Assembly (NCBI GenBank): GCA_910586305.1
Contig: CAJUGS010000014.1
Span: 1-64,000, forward strand
Source: an uncultured Duncaniella sp.
GTDB lineage: Bacteria; Bacteroidota; Bacteroidia; Bacteroidales; Muribaculaceae
Length of the DNA: 64,000 nt
Direction of reading: 5' to 3'
Shown: positions 1 to 8,735 of the stretch, in pieces
Layout of the letters: every line of letters starts with the position of its first letter
Numbering within the stretch: position 1 is the first letter of the stretch
The notes under the pieces: generated by a model
Databases searched by the model: none
The model's input: the letters and a program-made list of their open reading frames with translations, nothing else
Told to the model about the DNA's origin: nothing
Program-made: the position numbers and the translations under genes

Positions 1-33
1 GGTTCTGAAAGCGGAGAAAATCATGAAATTCTG

Positions 34-249
34 ACGGTGTAAAAATAGGGAATTGTCCAAATATCGTTAGATGCAAATGTTTGATAATCACGGACATAAA
101 AATATAGTGACATACCTCTCCGGGGTCACTATTACAGACCACAAAACGTGGAAAATCGCTGAAAATCAAGCATTTTCAGCGATTTTTATTTTTGCCCAAC
201 CCGCAAAAATCGGCATATCTGAGCACTCTACGGTGTAAGAATCGGGAAT
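34..249. repeat. Two imperfect 20-bp direct repeats
   Basis: A 20-bp segment beginning ACGGTGTAA and ending GGGAAT occurs at 34-53 and again at 230-249, with 18 of 20 positions identical. The copies lie 196 bp apart and flank the hairpin at 152-186, just upstream of the IS4-type transposase remnant. They could be the edge of a duplicated IS end or iterated regulatory sites; the sequence does not decide. The first 33 bp of the window can be read as the tail of an upstream gene, but nothing recognisable is left. Confidence 0.4.
152..186. terminator. Perfect 15-bp stem-loop, likely bidirectional terminator
   Basis: AAAATCGCTGAAAAT at 152-166 is the exact reverse complement of 172-186, with a 5-nt loop. 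The right arm ends in a T run and the left arm begins with an A run, so the hairpin could end transcription in either direction. It lies between the window edge and the IS4-type remnant and may shield one from the other. Confidence 0.65.
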
Positions 250-313
250 AGATTTTGAAAATTCAAAATTTACACCTAAGCACTCACTAATCTTTTGATT
301 AACGCACCGAAGC

Positions 314-1422
314 AAGTTCAATCGCATAGTTGCCAAGTATGACGGCGACAAGTATGTCAAGAGCTTTTCGTGTTGGAATCAGTTACTTACGATGATGTTC
401 GGGCAACTTACCAACCGCGAGAGCCTCCGCGATCTGATTGTCGCTACCGAAGCTCACTCGGGAAAACTCTATCATCTCGGCATGGGAAAATCGGTAACTC
501 GCAGCAATCTTAGCAAAGCCAACGAGCAGCGCGACTATCGCATTTTCGAGGAGTTCGCCTACTTCATGATAGCGCAGGCAAGAAGCAAGAGGCAGACCGA
601 TATTTTAAACTCGGAGGGAACGTTTATGCTTTTGATTCGACAACGATAGACCTATGTCTCGCCGTGTTCGACTGGGCAAAATTCAGACGAAACAAAGGCG
701 GCGTCAAGGTGCATACGCTATACGATATCGAAGCACAAGCCCCTGCATTCTTGCATATTACCACAACTTCGGTTCACGACTCAAAGGCCATGCCGGAGAT
801 TCCGCTTGAAGCTGATGCGTACTACATATTCGACCGGGGCTATAACGATTTCGCCAATCTTTTCCGCATACACACCATCGGAGCCTGCTTCGTAGTCCGG
901 GCCAAAAGTAACCTCAGGTACAGGGTTGTCAGCTGGAAAAGAAGGCTGCCAAAGGGCGTCCTATCGGATTCGATTATCGAGTTTACCGTCTATAAAAGTG
1001 CCAAGGTATATCCCGAAAAGTTGCGTAGAGTAGTGTTTCAGGATGAGGAGACCGGTGTGATTTACACGTATCTCACCAACGATATGGAGTCATCCGCACT
1101 CGTTGTCGCCAACCTATACAAGAACCGATGGAGCGTGGAACTTTTTTTCAAATGGGTCAAGCAGCACCTCAAAATCAAGAAATTCTGGGGAACATCTGAA
1201 AATGCGGTACGCATCCAAATATATTGTGCCATGATTACTTATTGCCTCGTGGCGATAATGCAACATGATATGCAGCTGGAGCGAAGCGTTTACGAAGTTC
1301 TTCAGATTCTTGGAATCTCGCTTACTGACAAAACCCATATACGGGACTTGTTCGACAAAAAGAATATCAACGATGTCAAAGTTCTCTATGGTTCAAGTGA
1401 ACCGAATTTATTTAATTTTTGA
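314..1422 (+). pseudogene. IS4-family transposase (DUF4372 + DDE domain), frameshifted
   Basis: The recognisable protein starts about codon 314 (FNRIVAKYDG) with a DUF4372-like N-terminal part and ends at 1422 with the typical EPNLFNF C-terminus. DDE-type transposase landmarks are visible: AFDSTT, VHDSKA, YIFDRGYNDF and YKNRWSVELFFKWVKQHL, the last carrying the catalytic Glu. The frame breaks at about 601-606, where one T appears to be missing from a T run: upstream reads ...RQTDI and downstream resumes FKLGGNVYAFDSTT. A stop at 296-298 closes the frame upstream and no complete N-terminus is present, so the element is truncated as well. A sequencing error in the T run could explain the frameshift but not the lost start. 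Family assignment is by recalled similarity to Bacteroides IS4-type transposases. Confidence 0.8.
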
Positions 1423-1569
1423 CCCCGTCCATTTTTAGTGGACAGTAGTGTACAAAGTTATAAATTTATTTTGGATTAGCCGCTATTGCTGAATGATTTA
1501 GGCGTACATTATGTATTATTACTCCCAAAATATGGTCAACTGACCGATTTTTTGGAGTAAGCCTACTGC

Positions 1570-1650
1570 TTACCACATATCATTCTCTTTCTTGGACATG
1601 GCGGCGATTTCGTCGGCTATCTCCTCGGAGGAGAGCTTTATGTAGTCCAT
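1570..1650 (-). pseudogene. Possible C-terminal fragment of an unrecognised gene
   Basis: In the 1423-1679 gap the minus strand reads MDYIKLSSEEIADEIAAMSK and six further residues to a TAA at 1570-1572. The acidic/basic alternation looks like a real helical tail, but it has no visible start context or family. It sits between the IS4-type and IS630-type remnants, so it is more likely debris from an older gene than a functional small protein. Nothing else coding is visible in the gap. Confidence 0.25.
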
Positions 1651-1679
1651 GAAGAAATCGATTCAACCTTCTGGGATGC

Positions 1680-2096
1680 GTGGATCCCTTTTCTCTTGAC
1701 ATCATACAGTCTCACTCTATGGTTTATGTGGATGCCGAGCAGACAAAGACATTTCTTCAAAAGGTAAGGCTCGCCTCTGGTGATACTCCGGTCTCCATTG
1801 TTCTCGACAATGCCCGTTATCAGCATTGTCAGGCAGTAAAGGATAAGGCGGCCGAGCTCGGAATCAACCTCTTATTTCTGCCTCCGTACTCTCCGAACCT
1901 CAACATAATCGAAAGGTTTGGAAGTATACAAAACGTCAGGTTTTGGCTGGAAAGTACTTCGACTCCCCGGCCAAATTCCATGAGACTCTCAGGTTCTTTT
2001 TTTGAGGTTGATTATATCAATCATAAACCGAATCTCAGCTCATTGCTGACTCTTAGATTTCAATCATTCGAAAATGCACATTTACTTTGTGCGTGA
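1680..2096 (+). pseudogene. IS630-family transposase remnant (DDE_3 domain)
   Basis: This is the C-terminal half of an IS630-type DDE transposase. The conserved VLDNARYQHC segment carries a catalytic Asp, and LPPYSPNLNIIER carries the catalytic Glu with the family's usual spacing. The N-terminal helix-turn-helix half is absent. The frame slips near 1917-1920, where reading one base over gives the expected WKYTKRQVLAGKYFDSPAKF, and slips back near 2000. The residues between are nonsense in the open frame, although no stop codon interrupts it. The element is therefore dead, with two compensating indels. Confidence 0.75.
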
Positions 2097-2227
2097 GCTA
2101 TAATACCCCTGCACAAGTCTAATCTTAATACTTTATCTGACAGAATCATCCCATCCTCAATCTTAAAAATATAAGATGCCGTCTCTCCCTTTATATAATC
2201 AAGATATTCTTCTATCGTTATATTCCT
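2060..2227 (-). pseudogene. Unidentified protein fragment fused in frame to the IS66 remnant
   Basis: On the minus strand, reading continues in the frame of the IS66 N-terminal piece through a single TGA (2228-2230) for 55 codons to a TGA at 2060-2062. The sequence includes TIEEYLDYIKGETASYIFKI and DGMILSDKVLRL, which look like genuine protein with normal residue composition. I do not recognise the family. The residues just before the stop (SNDWEIVKAIKQYEGVY) also do not fit IS66, so the foreign fragment probably begins about 2280 and is interrupted by the TGA. The 3' end overlaps the opposite-strand IS630 remnant. Confidence 0.4.
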
Positions 2228-2513
2228 TCAATAGACGCCTTCATACTGTTTTATCGCTTTTACGATTTCCCAATCATTACTTTTTGGTTCAATTTCATCA
2301 GGCTGGTCCGACATCATGCGGGTGATGCCCTTATGCCCGGGCTGACCGCCAGGCTTCTTCCCGCTTTTCTCACGCAGCGAAGATGTGCGCCTCTTGATTT
2401 CGTCACCCATACGCTCTTTGGACGGCGGCACACTGCTGTTGCCGGAGTTCTTTGGCGGCTGCGGGTCTCATACTTTGACAGCTTCTCACGCAAGTCTTTG
2501 TTCGGGTCAAGCC
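2228..2513 (-). pseudogene. IS66-family transposase, N-terminal fragment
   Basis: The minus strand encodes the N-terminal part of an IS66 transposase. An upstream frame gives DLREKLSKYET, then a frameshift near 2430 leads into PPSKERMGDEIKRRTSSLRE and the diagnostic KKPGGQPGHKG motif. After RMMSDQPDEIEP the similarity to IS66 stops and another fragment begins (see 2060-2227). The upstream end abuts the plus-strand IS66 fragment at about 2515, so the N-terminal and central parts of the transposase now point in opposite directions. Confidence 0.7.
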
Positions 2514-2515
2514 GA

Positions 2516-2895
2516 AATTGAAGACCGTTTCGGTGATTCACTCGAACGCATGACTGCTGTAATAGCCCGTCACAGCGCATACTTCGCACTGCATTTTCTC
2601 AATCATCCAGGTGTGTCTGGCACATCTGTTTCGCGAATGTCAGTATCTCAATGAACTTGACAGGGGGCTGGAATGGTCAAAGTCTGTGGAAAGCCTCTTT
2701 CAGGAAGCCATTCACGTGCGCAATCAGAAGCCGACGGAGTCGATTAACCCGCAGACATGGCTTGACCGCCTTGACAAACTCATTGATGAAAACCTGTCCA
2801 AGCTCAATGAAAAATTTTACACCTTCAAGAACGGCCTGCTGAAATGCCGTGACTGTCGGATGGAAGACGAAATGTTTCATGGTGATACCGTTTAG
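2516..2895 (+). pseudogene. IS66-family transposase, central fragment, inverted relative to the N-terminal piece
   Basis: The plus strand reads RHSAYFALHFLNH, then after a frameshift near 2605 CLAHLFRECQYLNELDRGLEW and LDRLDKLIDENLSKLNEKFY. This is the middle of the IS66 DDE transposase. The conserved C-terminus after KKCRDYIF is lost and replaced by a short unrelated tail ending at 2895. With the head-to-head N-terminal fragment it records a rearrangement inside a former IS66 element. Confidence 0.7.
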
Positions 2896-2957
2896 GATAC
2901 ATAACGAGACTATGGTAGGGCGATTGATGTTTGCCACGCTCGGGATTATTGATTAAT

Positions 2958-2986
2958 TTTGTAAATAAGTTTTGGCAATTTACAAA
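2958..2986. promoter_or_regulatory. Inverted repeat upstream of the HTCS gene
   Basis: TTTGTAAA at 2958-2965 and TTTACAAA at 2979-2986 form a perfect 8-bp dyad with a 13-bp spacer, 32 bp before the HTCS start codon. The centre-to-centre spacing of about 21 bp, two helical turns, suits binding by a dimeric AraC-type regulator, so autoregulation is a reasonable guess. No clear TAnnTTTG promoter element was found in this 120-bp gap. It could equally be a leftover IS end. Confidence 0.35.
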
Positions 2987-3017
2987 GCGTACTTATCTAA
3001 TTATATAGCTAGACTAG

Positions 3018-6000
3018 ATGAATCTACTCAGAGGTATCACATTTTTTTGTTCATTGGTGTTTGCCGCCGCGGTCTCCGCGACGGAACATCATGTGTTCCG
3101 CAGGCTTGAAATAGCTAATGGAATGTCAAACAACAATGTCAAGACTATTCTGAAAGACAAGAAAGGATTTCTTTGGGTCGGAACGGCATCCGGGCTGAAC
3201 CGTTATGACGGCTATGGGTTCCGACAGTACGGACTCATGTCATCGACTGAGTCCATTGATGATTATCTGAGCGACATCTGGTCGTTGCAGGAGGATTATG
3301 ACGGTAATATCTGGGTGAGAGGCTATAAGTATTACTCGGTTTTCAATCGTGATAAAGATGCGTTTTCGGTTGAGGTGCCGAAGCTGCTGGCTGGATATGG
3401 AATTGAAGTGACTGACAACTATTGTGTGTATGTTGACCGCAGTCGGAATCTGTGGGTATTGACTGACAATACGATACACTTTTTTGATATGTCGGCCAGA
3501 AAACTGAAGTCGATACCCCATTCGATTGGTACGCTATATTCAAACATCGGTATATCAGATGATTCGGCAGGGTTGTACATCCTGATGGAAACTGGAGAGA
3601 TATACACCATCGACAAATCCCGGCTGACAATAGGACACACAGATGGACCTGAAGGCATCAACAGCGCCAATCACATATATGCCGATTATCAGCATGGACT
3701 GTGGCTGTTTTCGGACCACAATGACGATATTTTTTATCGGAAGCAATCGTCCCGATGGGTTCGGTTGCCGTTGCCGAGCTCCAGTCTGACCCAAAGTAAG
3801 GGCGTCTGCAGTATCCTTGATGATAAAAGTGGCCATGTCTTGATTGGGACTGACCACAACGGTCTGTTTATCTACAGCCAGTCAAGTGGGGAGCTGGAGT
3901 CGTTTGTCCACGATTCGATGACGCCAGGGACGCTCCCGTCCAACAATGTCTCCTATATCTATCAGGATTCTGATAATACTATCTGGTTCGGACATAACAA
4001 ATCAGGTATATCATATTATAACAACGACCTGCTTCAGTTTGAAAATTTCAGCCTATGCAGAGGCCTTGACGTAGCATCGCTGCTCACTGACAGCAGAAAC
4101 AATCTGTGGATAGGCACCGATGGCAACGGTCTGCTGATCCTTCGCCCCGGAAGCGAGACCATAGAACGGATGCCGGCTGTGTTCAACGGCTCGATAATCT
4201 GTCTGGAAGAAGATTCCGACGGCCGCATATGGGTCGGCAGCTACGGCAACGGTCTTTACTGCATCGACGGCAACAACGTCAGACATTTCACAACCGCCAA
4301 CAGCTCACTCATATCAGACATCATATGGGCCCTTCAGAACGACGAAGCGGGCAATATCTGGATAGCAACACTTAAAGGAACACAATATGTCAGCGGCAAA
4401 ACAGACAATTTCATATCCGTCCTTACAGCCAAAGGTGAACAGATCAACTCCATGTGTCTCCACTCAGACAAGGGCGACACAGTCTATATCGGATCATTCG
4501 ACGGCTTATATAAAGTTGATACAGCCACAAAAAAAGCAAGCGCACACTTCACAAACCGCCGCAATACCCAAAGCCTGAAACAAGGATTTGTTTCCCAGAT
4601 CTATAAAGACCGCGAAGGGCGCCTGTGGGTGGGTCATAACCAAGGCCTCACGATCTGGGACACAGCACGTGACTCAATGTATTACCTTGATAAAAAGAGC
4701 GGACTGTGCGACAACATGATCCGAGCCATCCTCGAAGACAATGACGGCCACATATATGCATCGACAAGCAACGGTCTCTCAATAATCACCGTCCTGGAGT
4801 CCGCCGACGGGGCTCTGAGCTACAGCATGAGAAACTACACTAAAAAAGACGGTCTCAAAAGCACATTTTTCAATTCAAAAGCCGTCACTTGCCCCGACAG
4901 CAGCTCCATTCTGTTCGGAACCTCAGACGGCTGCATCTCGTTCTATCCTGAAAAAGTGTTCAGAGACCGGTGCATGCCTCCTGACATACTGTTCACCGAT
5001 CTTTACATCGGAGGCACACGCATAGGCATCGACTCTCTCTATGAGGACCGCCTGATTCTTAAAAATGCGCTGGAGGCAACAAAGCAGATAGAACTCAGCT
5101 ATGACGACAGACTTATCACAATCGAATTTACAGTCTGTGACCTTACCGGCCAATCCGGAGTCCGCTATGCCTATATGCTTGAAGGCATTGACTCCAGATG
5201 GATCTTTTCTGATGAAAACAAAGTGACTTTCACTTCACTGCCATATGGCAATTACAGACTTCTGGTAAAATCCGGACTTCCGAACGGCAACTGGAAAGAA
5301 GATCCGGCCATACTTGAAATCCGCGTCAGACCTCCGTTCTACATGTCCATCTGGGCATGTATCATATACCTCTTCATTATTATCGGCGGTGTAATACTGG
5401 TGACAGCTCTCATCAGAAGAAGACACCGCCAGAAACTCGCCATCCAGCGACAGACTATCGAAAGCCAGCAGATTGTACGCGTCAATGAACTCAAGCTCAA
5501 ATTCTTCACTAACATCAGCCACGATCTGCGCACACCGCTCACTCTTATCATGGCACCTCTACAGGTCTTGCTTGACGAAGTGAAGGATGAGCCGACGAAA
5601 AAGAAACTGCTGACAATCTTCTCAAACGCCCGACGGCTTCTCGACCTCATCAACACCCTGCTCGATTTCCGCAAACTCGATGTAGGAGCTGAAGGACTCC
5701 ACTGTCGTAGAGATGACATCATGCGCTTCATCAGCGAACAGTGTGCCCTTTTCACAGACTACGCGGCAAACCGCGGCATGAATTTTACCGCCGAATGCGA
5801 TCCGTCAGGCTATATGATGGACTTTGACTCCGCGAAAGTAGGCAAAATCCTTAACAACCTGTTGTCAAATGCTTTTAAATATACTCCTGACGGAGGAAAT
5901 GTAAGCGTGAAAGCCACTCTGAAAAATGGAGACCTGATAATCCGCATCGCCGACAGCGGACAAGGCATAACCCCGGAAGCAAAAAAACATATCTTCGAAC

Positions 6001-7016
6001 GCTTCTATCAGGGCGAGCAAGGCAACCATAAAACCGGAAGCGGAATCGGGCTGCATATAGCTAATGAATACGCCCGCATGCACGGAGGCGGTATCACAGT
6101 CAGCGACAACCATCCCAAAGGATCTGTATTCACGCTGACTCTACCGGTTGACGGATGCTCCGCTCAATCCAATCCTGAAAAAAACTCCGGCGCCTCCGGG
6201 ACTCCGGCCGAACCATCGGCTCCTGAAAACATTTCTGAAGAATTATCTGCCGCAGACTCTCCAGCCACCATTCTTATTGTGGATGACAACGAGGAGTATC
6301 GCGATTTCATAGCCGACACTCTATCCAAAGACTACACGATATTTAAAGCCGGCAACGGACGTGAGGCGCTTGACATCATGGCCAAAGAAAACATCAGCCT
6401 GATTGTTAGCGATGTGATGATGCCGGTTATGGACGGAATGGAACTATGCCGGCAGGTCAAGACCAATATCCGGTGGTCTCACATCCCAGTCATACTGCTG
6501 ACCGCCAAAACCGCTGAGGAATACCGTCTCGAAGGGCTCGAACTCGGAGCCGACGACTATCTGACCAAACCGTTCAATCTCAGTCTCCTGCAACTGCGCA
6601 TAAAGAAATTCATAGACCTGTTCGAACGCAACCACCGGATGTTCAGCAATAAGCTCGATGTCTCCCCAAGCGAGATCACCATAACCTCACTTGATGAGAA
6701 ACTCGTTGAAAAAGCCATTCGCATTGTCGAGGAGCATATGAGCGACTCTGACTTCTCCGTCGAGTTACTGAGTTCCGAACTTGCCATTAGCCGCGGATAT
6801 CTCTATAAAAAGCTTATGGCTATCACAGGCAAAGGCCCGGCCGAATTCATACGCACCATCAGGCTGAAACGCGCCCGGCAGCTGCTTGAGCAAAGCCAGA
6901 TGCAGGTTGCCGAGATCGCCTACATGTGCGGTTTCAACTCTCCGCGACGCTTTGCCCAGAATTTCAAAAACGAGTTCGGAATGTTACCTTCTGAGTTTTT
7001 GAAGGGTCGTACATGA
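3018..7016 (+). CDS. Hybrid two-component system regulator (HTCS) of the PUL
   Basis: This 1332-residue one-protein sensor-regulator should detect an oligosaccharide in the periplasm and activate the adjacent PUL. A signal peptide (about 1-21) precedes two beta-propellers of Reg_prop repeats (for example GFLWVGTASGLNRYDG and GRIWVGSYGNGLYC) and a Y_Y_Y domain near 690-765. A membrane segment lies about 772-797. The cytoplasmic part has a HisKA domain with phospho-acceptor His835 (FTNISHDLRTPL), a HATPase domain (NNLLSNAFKYTPDGG, GSGIGLHIA), a receiver with phospho-acceptor Asp1132 (LIVSDVMMP) and a C-terminal AraC-type helix-turn-helix (about 1225-1332). All catalytic motifs look intact. Codons in the first third end often in G or T, whereas from about 4090 on C dominates, which suggests a recombination joint inside the gene. 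Confidence 0.95.
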   Translation: MNLLRGITFFCSLVFAAAVSATEHHVFRRLEIANGMSNNNVKTILKDKKGFLWVGTASGLNRYDGYGFRQYGLMSSTESIDDYLSDIWSLQEDYDGNIWVRGYKYYSVFNRDKDAFSVEVPKLLAGYGIEVTDNYCVYVDRSRNLWVLTDNTIHFFDMSARKLKSIPHSIGTLYSNIGISDDSAGLYILMETGEIYTIDKSRLTIGHTDGPEGINSANHIYADYQHGLWLFSDHNDDIFYRKQSSRWVRLPLPSSSLTQSKGVCSILDDKSGHVLIGTDHNGLFIYSQSSGELESFVHDSMTPGTLPSNNVSYIYQDSDNTIWFGHNKSGISYYNNDLLQFENFSLCRGLDVASLLTDSRNNLWIGTDGNGLLILRPGSETIERMPAVFNGSIICLEEDSDGRIWVGSYGNGLYCIDGNNVRHFTTANSSLISDIIWALQNDEAGNIWIATLKGTQYVSGKTDNFISVLTAKGEQINSMCLHSDKGDTVYIGSFDGLYKVDTATKKASAHFTNRRNTQSLKQGFVSQIYKDREGRLWVGHNQGLTIWDTARDSMYYLDKKSGLCDNMIRAILEDNDGHIYASTSNGLSIITVLESADGALSYSMRNYTKKDGLKSTFFNSKAVTCPDSSSILFGTSDGCISFYPEKVFRDRCMPPDILFTDLYIGGTRIGIDSLYEDRLILKNALEATKQIELSYDDRLITIEFTVCDLTGQSGVRYAYMLEGIDSRWIFSDENKVTFTSLPYGNYRLLVKSGLPNGNWKEDPAILEIRVRPPFYMSIWACIIYLFIIIGGVILVTALIRRRHRQKLAIQRQTIESQQIVRVNELKLKFFTNISHDLRTPLTLIMAPLQVLLDEVKDEPTKKKLLTIFSNARRLLDLINTLLDFRKLDVGAEGLHCRRDDIMRFISEQCALFTDYAANRGMNFTAECDPSGYMMDFDSAKVGKILNNLLSNAFKYTPDGGNVSVKATLKNGDLIIRIADSGQGITPEAKKHIFERFYQGEQGNHKTGSGIGLHIANEYARMHGGGITVSDNHPKGSVFTLTLPVDGCSAQSNPEKNSGASGTPAEPSAPENISEELSAADSPATILIVDDNEEYRDFIADTLSKDYTIFKAGNGREALDIMAKENISLIVSDVMMPVMDGMELCRQVKTNIRWSHIPVILLTAKTAEEYRLEGLELGADDYLTKPFNLSLLQLRIKKFIDLFERNHRMFSNKLDVSPSEITITSLDEKLVEKAIRIVEEHMSDSDFSVELLSSELAISRGYLYKKLMAITGKGPAEFIRTIRLKRARQLLEQSQMQVAEIAYMCGFNSPRRFAQNFKNEFGMLPSEFLKGRT

Positions 7017-7054
7017 TTCATGATACATCGCGACGCATTCCAGAACACATAATG

Positions 7055-7133
7055 ACATAAGACTATCCGGAGGCTGTAACTATATTTGTTTCAGCTAATC
7101 ATTATCAGCCTCTAACACAAATCAGTCTTATGT
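7055..7133 (+). promoter_or_regulatory. Nested inverted repeats enclosing the GH43 start codon
   Basis: ACATAAGACT (7055-7064) is exactly complementary to AGTCTTATGT (7124-7133), and inside it AGGCTG (7071-7076) pairs with CAGCCT (7106-7111). The outer right arm contains the ATG of the GH43 gene at 7130-7132, so a transcript starting upstream of 7055 could fold to bury the start codon. As DNA, the dyads could instead be HTCS binding sites. Both readings are inference; the complementarity is direct. Confidence 0.45.
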
Positions 7134-8629
7134 TATCAAAAAAACAACTTGCCGGCATTTTTGCTGTCACCTTACTTATAAACGGTACTTCCGCGGCAGA
7201 AGCCATGACAGACCATCAGTTTGAAAAAACGCCGAAACTCGGCACCGGAAACTGCAATCCACTGCTCGACTTTCTGCATGTAGCCGATCCGACAGCCGTG
7301 GTGCATGACGGGCGTGTGTATGTCTACGGAACAAACGACCAGCAGGAACTTGACTCCGTGGGGCGCGATGGCAAAAACAGCTACGCACATATCCATTCGC
7401 TCGCTATGATGTCGTCAGATGATATGGTAAACTGGACCTACCACGGAATCATCGATGTGGAACAGGCTGCCCCCTGGACCGGCGAAAAAGGCGTATCATG
7501 GGCTCCGTCCATAATCTCACGCACCGAAAGTGACGGCCTGACTCATTTCTATATGTACTACTCCCACGGTGGAGGCGGTGTCGGTGTCATCACCGCCACT
7601 TCTCCTGTAGGCCCCTGGACCGACCCGCTCGGTCATGACCTTATAGATGTGAACACCCCCGGACTTACAGACTGCCCGGCCCCCTTCGATCCGGGTGCGG
7701 TCATTGACGAAAACGGCGTAGGCTGGCTCTCATTCGGAGGAGGACGTAGCTCAAAAGCCACTACATTTCTGCCCGGAAGCGCCCGCATAGTCCGCCTCGG
7801 AAGCGACCTTCTGAGTCTCGACAGCGAAATCAGCGAAATTCCCGCTCCATACTTCTTTGAAGCCAGTGAGCTGAACTATATAAACGGCACATGGGTCTAC
7901 TCCTACAGCACCGATTGGGTCGACCGCACCGAATGGAATGATCCTGAAGTCTCGCACCCCTCAATCTGTTCGATCGGTTATATGACATCGACCGACCCGC
8001 TCAACCGCGACAGTTGGAAATTCCGCGGCGACATTCTCAAAAATCCTCATGACTATGGGATGGAATACACCAACAATCACACCCACTTCCTGCGTTTCAA
8101 CAACGAATATTACATCTTCTATCACACCAATCACCTTGCTGACTTCAGAGGCATCACTACCGGCTACCGGAATATCTGCGTAGACCGACTTGATGTTGAC
8201 GAAAACAGCGTCGCAATACCGACCGGACAGATGACCCAGACCGGAGTCGCACAGATCAAACCGCTCGATCCGTTCGCGTGGCAGCAGGCCGAGACCGTAG
8301 CCGCCACCTCAGGCATAAAATTCGAACACACTGACGTGGCAGGCAACATGGTTGCCTGCGGATTAGGCTCAGGTCAGCAGTCTGAAGTCCGTGGCGCAGA
8401 TTTCGGGAAAGGAGCTTCTCGATTCGAAGCCAAAGTCAGAGGCAAAGGTGTTATCGACATCCACATCGGAAGTTCCAAAGGCAAGCGCGTAGCAAGTCTC
8501 GTCATTGATCACCCCCAATGGCAGACCGTCAGCGTCCGGCTCGGCAAAAAGCTCAAAGGGAGCCAGGACCTCTGCTTCGTCTACCGGGACGGCGATTTCA
8601 AATTCGACGAATGGCGTTTCATCCGCTGA
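7130..8629 (+). CDS. Glycoside hydrolase family 43 with C-terminal CBM6-like domain
   Basis: A 499-residue secreted enzyme with a signal peptide (about 1-25), probably removing arabinofuranosyl or xylosyl units from plant hemicellulose. The five-bladed GH43 propeller spans about 45-370. The three conserved acidic residues are visible: Asp53 in HVADP (general base), Asp187 in FDPGAV (pKa modulator) and Glu244 in YFFEAS (likely general acid). The last 115 residues (DVAGNMVACGLG to FDEWRFIR) fit a CBM6-type beta-sandwich. It is the first structural gene of the PUL, 113 bp after the HTCS and apart from the susC block, and its start codon lies in a possible hairpin. The subfamily was not assigned. 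Confidence 0.85.
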   Translation: MLSKKQLAGIFAVTLLINGTSAAEAMTDHQFEKTPKLGTGNCNPLLDFLHVADPTAVVHDGRVYVYGTNDQQELDSVGRDGKNSYAHIHSLAMMSSDDMVNWTYHGIIDVEQAAPWTGEKGVSWAPSIISRTESDGLTHFYMYYSHGGGGVGVITATSPVGPWTDPLGHDLIDVNTPGLTDCPAPFDPGAVIDENGVGWLSFGGGRSSKATTFLPGSARIVRLGSDLLSLDSEISEIPAPYFFEASELNYINGTWVYSYSTDWVDRTEWNDPEVSHPSICSIGYMTSTDPLNRDSWKFRGDILKNPHDYGMEYTNNHTHFLRFNNEYYIFYHTNHLADFRGITTGYRNICVDRLDVDENSVAIPTGQMTQTGVAQIKPLDPFAWQQAETVAATSGIKFEHTDVAGNMVACGLGSGQQSEVRGADFGKGASRFEAKVRGKGVIDIHIGSSKGKRVASLVIDHPQWQTVSVRLGKKLKGSQDLCFVYRDGDFKFDEWRFIR

Positions 8630-8735
8630 TCACACATTGCCATAGACACAGACGCTCTATACATATTAGAAGTCGTTAAAAACAACCTCTTAAACCTGAA
8701 AACATTTATCATCTTACCATTAATATCATGAAGTT

